From: Thalassovita gelatinovora
GTDB taxonomy: Bacteria; Pseudomonadota; Alphaproteobacteria; Rhodobacterales; Rhodobacteraceae
Direction of reading: 5' to 3'
NCBI RefSeq assembly: GCF_001458355.1
Contig: NZ_CYSA01000025.1
Location: forward strand, 263,412 to 327,411
DNA: 64,000 nucleotides
Shown here: positions 46,485 through 53,449 of the stretch, piece by piece
How positions within the stretch are numbered: position 1 is the first letter of the stretch
How the letters are laid out: each line of letters begins with the position of its first letter
Notes under the pieces: generated by a model
Databases searched by the model: none
Seen by the model: the letters and a program-made list of their open reading frames with translations, nothing else
Told to the model about the DNA's origin: nothing
Position numbers and translations under genes: made by a program

Positions 46485-47456
46485 ATGGACAGCAACGCGA
46501 AACCCACCGAAAACATCTCCGTTCGTGACGTATTCGGAATCGACACCGATATGGCCGTGAAAGGCTTTGCCGACCGCGTTGACCGTGTGCCGGAAATCGA
46601 TCCGACCTACAAATTCGATCCCGATACCACGCTGGCGATTCTGGCCGGGTTTGCGCATAACCGCCGGGTGATGATCCAAGGCTATCACGGCACCGGCAAA
46701 TCGACCCATATCGAACAGGTTGCGGCGCGGCTGAACTGGCCCTGTGTGCGGGTCAACCTGGACAGCCATATCAGCCGGATTGACCTGATCGGCAAGGATG
46801 CGATCAAGCTGAAAGACGGCAAGCAGGTCACCGAATTCCACGAAGGCATCCTGCCTTGGGCGCTGCGCAATCCGACCGCGATCGTGTTCGACGAATATGA
46901 TGCAGGCCGCGCCGATGTGATGTTCGTGATCCAGCGGGTTTTGGAACATGATGGCAAGCTGACGTTGCTGGACCAGAACGAAGTGATCACGCCGAACCCT
47001 TATTTCCGGCTGTTCGCCACCGCCAACACGGTGGGTTTGGGCGACACCACGGGGCTTTATCACGGGGTGCAGCAGATCAACCAGGCCCAGATGGACCGTT
47101 GGTCGCTGGTCGCAACGCTGAATTACCTGTCCCATGACGCGGAAACGATGATCGTTCTGGGCAAGGCTCCGCATTTCAACACCGAAAAGGGCCGCAAGAC
47201 CGTGGCCCAGATGGTGACGCTGGCCGATCTGACCCGGACCGCGTTCATGAATGGCGAACTGTCGACGGTGATGAGCCCGCGGACGGTGATCAACTGGGCC
47301 TGGAACACCGAGATTTTCCGCAATGTCGGTTATGCGTTCCGCCTGACCTTCCTGAACAAATGCGATGAATTGGAACGCCAGACCGTGGCCGAGTTCTATC
47401 AGCGCTGTTTCGACGAAGAACTGCCCGAAAGTGCTGCCAGCATGGCGATGCTGTAA
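46485..47456 (+). CDS. cobS: Cobaltochelatase subunit CobS
   Basis: A 323-residue AAA+ ATPase of the aerobic cobalt chelatase CobNST, which inserts cobalt into hydrogenobyrinic acid a,c-diamide. Walker A is [13 protein letters not shown], Walker [20 protein letters not shown], and sensor residues follow in [20 protein letters not shown]. The start [17 protein letters not shown] matches relatives. The usual partner cobT is not next to it; a terminator and the convergent gapR follow. AAA+ MoxR-like proteins also look similar, but N- and C-terminal sequences fit CobS well. Confidence 0.92.
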   Translation: MDSNAKPTENISVRDVFGIDTDMAVKGFADRVDRVPEIDPTYKFDPDTTLAILAGFAHNRRVMIQGYHGTGKSTHIEQVAARLNWPCVRVNLDSHISRIDLIGKDAIKLKDGKQVTEFHEGILPWALRNPTAIVFDEYDAGRADVMFVIQRVLEHDGKLTLLDQNEVITPNPYFRLFATANTVGLGDTTGLYHGVQQINQAQMDRWSLVATLNYLSHDAETMIVLGKAPHFNTEKGRKTVAQMVTLADLTRTAFMNGELSTVMSPRTVINWAWNTEIFRNVGYAFRLTFLNKCDELERQTVAEFYQRCFDEELPESAASMAML

Positions 47457-47477
47457 TTCAGCCCGCATCACTGAAGG

Positions 47478-47508
47478 AAAAAGCCTCGCAGATTTGCGAG
47501 GCTTTTTT
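47478..47508 (+). terminator. Intrinsic terminator of cobS
   Basis: AAAAAGCCTCGCA-GATT-TGCGAGGCTTTTTT is a 13-bp perfect stem followed directly by Ts, 22 bp past the cobS stop. Confidence 0.9.
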
Positions 47509-47531
47509 AGTTTGATCACTGATCTGGGAAA

Positions 47532-47550
47532 GCCCGGCATCACGCCGGGC
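47532..47550 (-). terminator. Probable terminator of gapR
   Basis: GCCCGGC-ATCAC-GCCGGGC is a 7-bp perfect stem just beyond the gapR stop; on the minus strand it is followed by TTTCCC. Confidence 0.5.
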
Positions 47551-47557
47551 CGGTCGC

Positions 47558-47818
47558 TCAGCTCATGCCAAGCGCTTCTTTATACATCTCAAGAACCGCT
47601 TCTTCTTCGGCGATGTCGTTTTGATCGCGCTTGCGCAGGGCGATAACCTTGCGCATCACCTTGGTGTCGTAACCGCGGCCCTTGGCTTCGGCCATGACCT
47701 CTTTTTGCTGGTCAGCGATGTCTTTCTTTTCCATCTCCAGCCGTTCGAACCGTTCGATGAACTGGCGCAGTTCGTCTGCGGTCACGCGATAGCTGGCGTC
47801 GATTGAAGATTCATCCAT
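47558..47818 (-). CDS. gapR: GapR (DUF2312) nucleoid-associated protein
   Basis: An 86-residue protein matching GapR. The N-terminal part SYRVTADELRQFIERFERLEMEKKDIADQQKEV is a long coiled coil, and GRGYDTKVMRKVIALRKRDQND is the conserved DNA-clamping segment. In Caulobacter GapR encircles overtwisted AT-rich DNA ahead of replication and transcription. GGAGG lies before the ATG at 47816-47818. Monocistronic, divergent from a small membrane protein gene. Confidence 0.93.
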   Translation of the reverse strand: MDESSIDASYRVTADELRQFIERFERLEMEKKDIADQQKEVMAEAKGRGYDTKVMRKVIALRKRDQNDIAEEEAVLEMYKEALGMS

Positions 47819-47952
47819 GAAACTGCCTCCGTCTGGGTTTGGTCTTCCCTATCGCCCTGCCCCGCGCCCCGCAAGAGGGGCCTGCGAAAATGCGCCACGT
47901 TGCCAACACGACGGTGATCCGTTAGGTCGACACAAACAGAGGAGAACGGGCG

Positions 47953-48168
47953 ATGGACGTGTTGATCTGGAGCGGTGCCGCGATATCGATTGCCGGGCTT
48001 GCCGGTCTGTTGTGGTGCATCTTCAAGATCGCAGCGGCGAAACGTGCCGGGCTGAGCGACGACGATCTGCGCGCGGCGGTGCAACGCGTGGTGCCGCTCA
48101 ATCTGGGCGCGTTGTTTTTATCGGTGATCGGGCTGATGATGGTGATCTTGGGCATCTTTCTGGGCTGA
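47953..48168 (+). CDS. Small two-helix membrane protein
   Basis: A 71-residue protein with two hydrophobic helices (LIWSGAAISIAGLAGLLWCIFKI and LGALFLSVIGLMMVILGIFLG) joined by a charged loop (KRAGLSDDDLRAAVQRVV). GAGGAG precedes the ATG. Function unknown. Its stop codon abuts the stop of the convergent FadB-like gene with no gap. Confidence 0.7.
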   Translation: MDVLIWSGAAISIAGLAGLLWCIFKIAAAKRAGLSDDDLRAAVQRVVPLNLGALFLSVIGLMMVILGIFLG

Positions 48169-50268
48169 TCACTCCGGGATCGTGCGGCGGTTGCGGCCCA
48201 GCCGGTTCAGCGCGTCGAAATCTTCGCCATTTCTAACCAATGCGGCAATGCCCGGTTCGGGAGCGTAGAGCGCGGGCAGCGCGTCTGTGCAGCGGCGTAA
48301 TTCCTGCAAGATGTGGAACAGCCCGGCCATATCGGCGGCTTTCATAGGCCCACCCTGATAGCGCGGGAAACCATGGCCCAGCACCATCACCGCATCGATA
48401 TCCGAGGGCCGCAGCGCAGCGTCACTGCGCAGCAGTTTCGCCCCCTGATTGGCCAGAGCGGCAAGGCAATTGAGCTGTATCTGCGCCAAATCGGCGCCCC
48501 CCGGCCGGATCCGGTTCAAATCACGTCCCAGAACGGCCCCGATATCTGGATCGGGATGCGCGGCCATATGGTCATCCCAGCGGTAAAATCCCTTACCGTC
48601 GCGCTGCCCCGAATAGCCGGCAGCGATCATTCTTTGCAACAGATCATCGATTGCACCGGATTGGGGTTTGATCCCGTGCAGCAGATGCATTCGCTTCACA
48701 ACCACATCGAGTCCCAGCCGGTCGATCGCTTTGAATACGCCATTCGGCAGACCGAAATCGATCAGGGCGCGGTCGATGTCATAGGGGCTGATCCCTTGCT
48801 GCAACTGGAATATCGCGGCATCGCGCAATGTCATCAGCATGGGTTCACCCAGCGTACCGCCGCCGGTGCCGCAGCGCACCACCACCCGGCCAAGCCCGGC
48901 TGCAAAATCGGCTGCCGTGACGATGGTTTCGGCGGTGTTGGCGGCACCGGGGATGACTTCGGCCAGCGTGGTCATCTGTACCGGCGCATGGAAATGCATA
49001 CCGATCACCTGCGCCGGGCGCTTGGTGGCGGCCGCGATTTCATCGATCGACAACAAGGCGGAATTGCTGACCAGGATCGCATCGTCGCGCGCCACCTGAT
49101 CCAGCGCGGCAAAAACCTGCGCCTTGGTGGTGGGATTTTCCGCCACGGCTTCAATCAGCATATCGGCACCCGACATCTGGCGCAGATCAACCGTGGTGGT
49201 GAGATGCCCAAGCAGGTCGTCCAACCGGTCGCCCGCCCCCAAAGCCCGCAATGTCGCCTTGATTCGTGACAGCGCTTCGGCGGCGGCCTCTTCGGTGCGT
49301 TCGAACAAAACCACCTTGTGCTGTTTCAGCACCGCCAGCGCCGCAATGCCGGTGGCGGACACACCGCCGCCGATGATGCCGACGCTTTCGATCTTGCGGG
49401 GGTCCGCCTGCAACCGTTCGGGAAAATTCGACGCCCGCCGCTGCGCCTGATGGGCGTGCCGCAACCCCCGCGAATAGGCCGACTGGCGGCAGTCTTCGGC
49501 AGCCGCCTGTTCAAAGGCCAGCCCGGCTTCGAACGGCAACAACATGCTGGCTTCGACGCAATCGATCAGCTTGGCTTCGGTTGGGGCATAGCGCCCTTGC
49601 ATCTGATGCCGCAGCTTGGAAACCGCCGCCTGAAACGCTGCCGGATCGGCAAAGCCATCAACCCGGTCCCTGCCCCGCTGCATCTGGTCGGGATGATCCG
49701 CAAGGCGCCGCGCTTCGGTAATGGCGGCTTCGACGGAGGCTTCGGGTTCGGTACGATCCACAAGATCCGCAACCCCTTCCGCATCGATTGGGAACGGGTG
49801 CCCGGCCCGGATCAGCATCAGGCTGTGTTCGGCCCCGATCAGCCGGGGCAGCCGTTGCGTGGCCCCGGCCGATGGCAACAGCCCCATTGCAAAAGACGGA
49901 AACCCGATCCGCACCGTTTTGTCGGCCACCCGCGCATGGGCAGCCAGCGCCAATTCCGCAGCGCCCCCCAGCACCAAGCCAGAAAGCGCCGCCACCACGG
50001 GTTTTGTGCAGTCTTCAACCGCCGAACAAAGCGCAGCAAGGTCGGGTTGTTCCGCTTTGGATTCCAATTCACCAAGATCGAGACCAGAGGAAAAAACGGT
50101 CCCCGCCCCGCGCAAAACGATTGCCCGGACCGAAGTGTCCGCCGCGCATTCGGCGATCCGTTCGATCAAAGCCACGCGCAGATTTCTTGACAGGATATTC
50201 ACCGGTCCGTTGTGCAGCGTCACAATCGCAACACCGTCTTGCTGTTCGGTCTGGACCAGTTTTGTCAC
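48169..50268 (-). CDS. FadB/FadJ-like protein with altered active sites
   Basis: A 699-residue enoyl-CoA hydratase/3-hydroxyacyl-CoA dehydrogenase fusion by architecture. In the hydratase part, the first catalytic glutamate is kept (E105 in GGAAELALAA), but the second, expected after FP in FPExxLGLLPGxG, is serine (FPSFAMGLLPSAG, S125). In the dehydrogenase part, the nucleotide motif is IIGGGVSATG instead of GxGxMGxG. The His-Glu pair is retained (H425 and E437), but the following Asn is Ala (HFHAPV) and the PGFxxNR segment is GTGGGTLGE. The start is GTG (50266-50268) with AGAGG upstream. It may have reduced or changed chemistry. Confidence 0.8.
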   Translation of the reverse strand: MTKLVQTEQQDGVAIVTLHNGPVNILSRNLRVALIERIAECAADTSVRAIVLRGAGTVFSSGLDLGELESKAEQPDLAALCSAVEDCTKPVVAALSGLVLGGAAELALAAHARVADKTVRIGFPSFAMGLLPSAGATQRLPRLIGAEHSLMLIRAGHPFPIDAEGVADLVDRTEPEASVEAAITEARRLADHPDQMQRGRDRVDGFADPAAFQAAVSKLRHQMQGRYAPTEAKLIDCVEASMLLPFEAGLAFEQAAAEDCRQSAYSRGLRHAHQAQRRASNFPERLQADPRKIESVGIIGGGVSATGIAALAVLKQHKVVLFERTEEAAAEALSRIKATLRALGAGDRLDDLLGHLTTTVDLRQMSGADMLIEAVAENPTTKAQVFAALDQVARDDAILVSNSALLSIDEIAAATKRPAQVIGMHFHAPVQMTTLAEVIPGAANTAETIVTAADFAAGLGRVVVRCGTGGGTLGEPMLMTLRDAAIFQLQQGISPYDIDRALIDFGLPNGVFKAIDRLGLDVVVKRMHLLHGIKPQSGAIDDLLQRMIAAGYSGQRDGKGFYRWDDHMAAHPDPDIGAVLGRDLNRIRPGGADLAQIQLNCLAALANQGAKLLRSDAALRPSDIDAVMVLGHGFPRYQGGPMKAADMAGLFHILQELRRCTDALPALYAPEPGIAALVRNGEDFDALNRLGRNRRTIPE

Positions 50269-50292
50269 GATGGACCTCTTTCGTCATAAAAA

Positions 50293-50319
50293 ACACTGCC
50301 GGAATGTTTCCGGCAGTGT
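50293..50319 (-). terminator. Intrinsic terminator of the DksA-like/71-residue gene pair
   Basis: ACACTGCCGGAA and TTCCGGCAGTGT form a 12-bp perfect stem with a 3-base loop; on the minus strand it runs into TTTTTT. It separates the DksA-like operon from the FadB-like gene. Confidence 0.88.
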
Positions 50320-50374
50320 GAAAACGGATCCATAAAAGTGCAAGCCTTTCCTTTGGCTTGTCCTTTGAAACCGG

Positions 50375-50590
50375 TCAGACGGGCATATTGTCGAACATCG
50401 ATTCAACCACTTCGTCCGTCAGGCGTTCTTCGAGCAGACGCACACGCTGGGGCACATGAACGCCCTCGGCTTGCATCTGTTCGATCACGCTTTGAAGCCG
50501 GACTTTTATTTCAGCGCGCTTCGCTTCACTTACTTCTTCGACTTCAGCTTCCAGCTTTTCGATGAGTTCCAGGAACTTTTGTTCAGTCAT
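50375..50590 (-). CDS. Small conserved coiled-coil protein
   Basis: A 71-residue acidic helical protein (LIEKLEAEVEEVSEAKRAEIKVRLQSVIEQM, then VRLLEERLTDEVVESMFDNMPV). No known family recognised. GAGGAG sits before the ATG. It lies 36 bp after the DksA/TraR-like gene and shares its terminator, so the two are probably one transcript. Confidence 0.7.
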   Translation of the reverse strand: MTEQKFLELIEKLEAEVEEVSEAKRAEIKVRLQSVIEQMQAEGVHVPQRVRLLEERLTDEVVESMFDNMPV

Positions 50591-50626
50591 ACGAGGTCTC
50601 CTCTTCCAGTGTGCTTTGCCGGTTTC

Positions 50627-50950
50627 TCAGTGCGATGCGGCGCATGCTTTGCAAAACGGTGTGTCGGGCAGAACATCCAGACGTTCGGATGAAATTTCAT
50701 CGCCGCACTCAACGCAGATGCCATAGTCGCCTTCGCGAATCCTTTTCAGCGCAGCGCGGATTCGCTTGATTTCATTCTGCCCGGCAGCGCCAAGGTGTTC
50801 CAGAACTTCCTCGCCTTCGCGTTCGGTTGCGGCGTCGTCCCAGTCTTTGGTGGTCGGTTCGTCCAATTCCGATTCAATCGCATGCAATCGGCTGTCCAGT
50901 TCCGACAACCGTTTCAGCAACGCTGCCTTACGGTCTTTGATCGTTGTCAT
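50627..50950 (-). CDS. DksA/TraR-type zinc-finger protein
   Basis: A 107-residue protein with the C-terminal C4 zinc finger of the DksA/TraR family: CVECGDEIS and, 14 residues later, FCKACA. The N-terminal half is a helical hairpin (DRKAALLKRLSELDSRLHAIESELDEPTTKDWDDAATEREGEEVLEHLG) that in DksA enters the RNA polymerase secondary channel. Two acidic residues near its tip (DWDD) could play the role of DksA's tip aspartates. It is shorter than DksA. It is divergent from the sulfide operon. Confidence 0.85.
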   Translation of the reverse strand: MTTIKDRKAALLKRLSELDSRLHAIESELDEPTTKDWDDAATEREGEEVLEHLGAAGQNEIKRIRAALKRIREGDYGICVECGDEISSERLDVLPDTPFCKACAASH

Positions 50951-51040
50951 TTACGCGCTCCTCTTGATACCCCCGAAACACCTAGTGATTGACCGCTGCA
51001 TTGGCCTTGATACAGGTCAATACAGCGGTATTTCGATTTT

Positions 51041-51075
51041 TTGACTTGCAACATATGCAGTTTTTATTATATGTT
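51041..51075 (+). promoter_or_regulatory. Promoter with AT-rich operator for the sulfide/persulfide operon
   Basis: TTGACT (51041-51046) and TATTAT (51065-51070) are spaced by 18 bp. The inverted repeat AACATAT (51050-51056) / ATATGTT (51069-51075), with a 12-bp centre, overlaps the spacer and the -10 box, so a bound regulator would block polymerase. This shape agrees with what is known of BigR/SqrR-type ArsR repressor sites in front of similar genes. Confidence 0.65.
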
Positions 51076-51099
51076 CTTTTGAAACGGAGGACCCCGATC

Positions 51100-51963
51100 A
51101 TGAAACCAATCGTAACCGCATTCTTCGACGAAGCTACCAACACTATTTCCTATGTCGTTCAGGATCCGAATGGCAAATCCTGCGCCGTGATCGATTCGGT
51201 TCTGGACTTCGATTATTCTTCGGGCCGAACCGATACCAAATCGGCCGATGCAATCATCGCCTTTGTCCAAAAAGAGGGTCTGCAGGTCGAATGGCTGCTG
51301 GAAAGCCATGTGCATGCAGACCACTTGTCCGCAGCCCCCTATATTCAGGAAAAGGTGGGCGGCAAGATCGGCATCGGCGACCGGATCAAGATCGTTCAGG
51401 ACACCTTTGGCAAGGTGTTCAACGAAGGCACCGAATTCCAGCGCGACGGCAGCCAGTTTGACGAGTTGTTCGTCGAAGGTGACAGTGTCCATATCGGCCA
51501 GTTGCGGGCCGATGTTTTGCACACACCGGGCCACACCCCGGCCTGCCTGACCTATGTCATCGGCGACACCGCCTTTGTTGGCGACACGCTGTTCATGCCC
51601 GATTTCGGCACCGCGCGTTGCGACTTCCCCGGCGGGTCGTCGGAGACGCTATATGCATCGATCCAGAAAATTCTAGCGCTGCCAGATGAAACCCGGATTT
51701 TCGTCGGCCACGATTACAAGGCACCCGGCCGCGACGAATTTGCCTGGGAAACCACCGTGGGCGAACAGAAGGCCAAGAACATCCATGTCGGCGAAGGCAA
51801 AACCAAGGACGATTTCGTCGAAATGCGCGACACCCGCGACGCGACGCTGGCAATGCCCAAGCTGATCATCCCGTCGCTGCAAGTGAACATGCGCGCGGGC
51901 CAGATGCCCGAACCGGACGAACAGGGCGATGTGTTCCTGAAAGTGCCGGTCAACAAACTTTGA
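51100..51963 (+). CDS. Persulfide dioxygenase-like MBL-fold protein (ETHE1/Blh type)
   Basis: A 287-residue metallo-beta-lactamase-fold protein of the ETHE1/Blh group, which oxidises glutathione persulfide to sulfite. Metal ligands are H70, H72, D74 and H75 in ESHVHADHLS. LHTPGHTPACLTYV and FVGDTLFMPDFGTARCDFPGGS follow, the latter typical of persulfide dioxygenases, and GHDYKAPGRDE is near the C-terminus. The ATG at 51100 has GGAGG upstream. First gene of an operon with two YeeE/YedE halves and a TIGR01244-type protein, the gene set of bigR operons. Confidence 0.9.
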   Translation: MKPIVTAFFDEATNTISYVVQDPNGKSCAVIDSVLDFDYSSGRTDTKSADAIIAFVQKEGLQVEWLLESHVHADHLSAAPYIQEKVGGKIGIGDRIKIVQDTFGKVFNEGTEFQRDGSQFDELFVEGDSVHIGQLRADVLHTPGHTPACLTYVIGDTAFVGDTLFMPDFGTARCDFPGGSSETLYASIQKILALPDETRIFVGHDYKAPGRDEFAWETTVGEQKAKNIHVGEGKTKDDFVEMRDTRDATLAMPKLIIPSLQVNMRAGQMPEPDEQGDVFLKVPVNKL

Positions 51964-52057
51964 GCGCATAAACAGAACAAACCTTCTGCCACCGGAGCGA
52001 ACGCCGGTGGCAGAAGGCGTTTTGGGTTAAAAAACATCTAACAGGAAAGGAAACGCG

Positions 52058-52495
52058 ATGTTGGAGACTATTCCCGTCGATTGGATCTGGGGGCTGATTG
52101 GCGGCCTTATGATCGGTCTGGGCGGTGCCGTTTATTTGCTGGCCAATGGCCGGATCATGGGCGCCAGCGGTATTATCGGCGGTCTGGTGGACCGTAGCGG
52201 GCTTGATACTTGGAAAGAGCGGGTTGTGTTCTTGGCCGGTGTGTTCCTGCTGCCGATCCCGCTTTATCCGATGTATCGCGCTGTCGACACCCATATCACC
52301 AGCAATATTGCCGTCATCGTCGCCGCCGGTCTGTTGGTCGGCATCGGTACGCGGATCGCCAATGGCTGCACATCGGGGCACGGCGTTTGCGGGATTTCCC
52401 GGTTGTCGCTGCGCGGTCTTGTCGCCACCGTGTTCTATATCATGGCGGGCGGTTTCGCCGTGATCATTTTCCGTCATATGCTGGGGTGGGTCTGA
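52058..52495 (+). CDS. YeeE/YedE-family half-size membrane protein (PmpA-like)
   Basis: A 145-residue membrane protein corresponding to one half of a full YeeE/YedE transporter. Four hydrophobic segments are visible, and the signature [16 protein letters not shown] holds the two functional cysteines. By family it would move sulfur compounds across the inner membrane. It ends in a one-base overlap with the second half gene. A ribosome site AGGAAAGG lies upstream of the ATG. Confidence 0.88.
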   Translation: MLETIPVDWIWGLIGGLMIGLGGAVYLLANGRIMGASGIIGGLVDRSGLDTWKERVVFLAGVFLLPIPLYPMYRAVDTHITSNIAVIVAAGLLVGIGTRIANGCTSGHGVCGISRLSLRGLVATVFYIMAGGFAVIIFRHMLGWV

Positions 52496-52953
52496 TGCGT
52501 CTTATCTATGCTTTCATCGCCGGCGGATTGTTCGGCGCGGGTCTGTTCATTTCGGGCATGACCGATACGTCCAAAGTGCAAGGGTGGCTCGACGTGTTCG
52601 GCAACTGGGATCCCACTTTGGCCTTCGTCATGGGGGGCGCCATCATCCCGATGGCGATTGCTTGGCGTTTTGTCCCCGGACGCAAACCCTTGGTGGGGGG
52701 TGCATTCCCGACCCCGCCAGAACCGCGGTTGGGCCGCAATCTGGTGCTCGGATCGGTTATGTTCGGTTTTGGCTGGGGCTTGGCCGGGCTGTGCCCGGGG
52801 CCGTCGATTGCATCGCTGACCTATGGCGGGGTGAACCATTGGATCTTTGTTGCGGCGATGCTGGTCGGGATGCTGCTGGCCCCGAAAGTGCGTAGCCTGC
52901 TGGACAGCATGGAAAAGTCTTCTGCTCTGGACACCCAGACGCCAGCAGAATAA
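52495..52953 (+). CDS. YeeE/YedE-family half-size membrane protein (PmpB-like)
   Basis: A 152-residue partner to the preceding gene, starting [24 protein letters not shown]. The functional cysteine is in GLAGLCPGPSIASL. In the full-length relative at 22.8 kb both halves are in one protein, so these two probably form a heterodimer. The start ATG overlaps the previous stop by one base. Confidence 0.87.
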   Translation: MRLIYAFIAGGLFGAGLFISGMTDTSKVQGWLDVFGNWDPTLAFVMGGAIIPMAIAWRFVPGRKPLVGGAFPTPPEPRLGRNLVLGSVMFGFGWGLAGLCPGPSIASLTYGGVNHWIFVAAMLVGMLLAPKVRSLLDSMEKSSALDTQTPAE

Positions 52954-52963
52954 TCCTGTCGTC

Positions 52964-53377
52964 ATGGATATCAGACAGATCACCCCCCGCTATGCCGTTT
53001 CGCCGCAAATCAGTGTCGAAGACTTGCCCGCCATCAAGGCGGCGGGTTTCGTGGGGGTGATTTGCAACCGACCGGATGAGGAAGTGCCCCCATCCCATCA
53101 CGCCGCCACCATCGAAGCGGCGACGATTGAGCAGGGGTTGAGCTTTGCCGCTCTGCCCCTGACCCATCAGACTATGACCCCGGAAAATATCGCCAAGCAG
53201 GCAAATCTGGCCGACACTGCGGAAGGTCCGGTTTTGGCCTATTGCGCCTCGGGCACCCGCAGCACGGTGATCTGGGCCTTGGGTCAAGCTGGCAAGCAAA
53301 GCGCCGACGATATTTTGCTGGCGGCGGCCAAAGCGGGTTACATGCTGGATCAGTTGCGGCCACAACTGGAAGGGTGA
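52964..53377 (+). CDS. TIGR01244-type sulfur transferase/phosphatase-like protein
   Basis: A 137-residue protein with a cysteine-dependent phosphatase/rhodanese-like loop, YCASGTRS (CxxxxxR). ITPRYAVSPQISVEDLPAIKAAGF at the N-terminus is typical of the domain fused to Blh in some relatives. It may handle sulfane sulfur. It is 10 bp after the previous gene and ends the operon; 72 bp separate it from the convergent symporter-kinase gene. Confidence 0.85.
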   Translation: MDIRQITPRYAVSPQISVEDLPAIKAAGFVGVICNRPDEEVPPSHHAATIEAATIEQGLSFAALPLTHQTMTPENIAKQANLADTAEGPVLAYCASGTRSTVIWALGQAGKQSADDILLAAAKAGYMLDQLRPQLEG

Positions 53378-53449
53378 TCCCGGCCCCGGACGCGGACCGA
53401 GGCGACCAACGAATATCTGTCCCCCGCGCGACAGGGTTTTCGAACCGGT

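Noticed and set aside
45609..47543. 644-codon minus-strand open frame over the J-domain and cobS genes
   Set aside because: Fully antisense to well-supported genes and low-complexity in composition.
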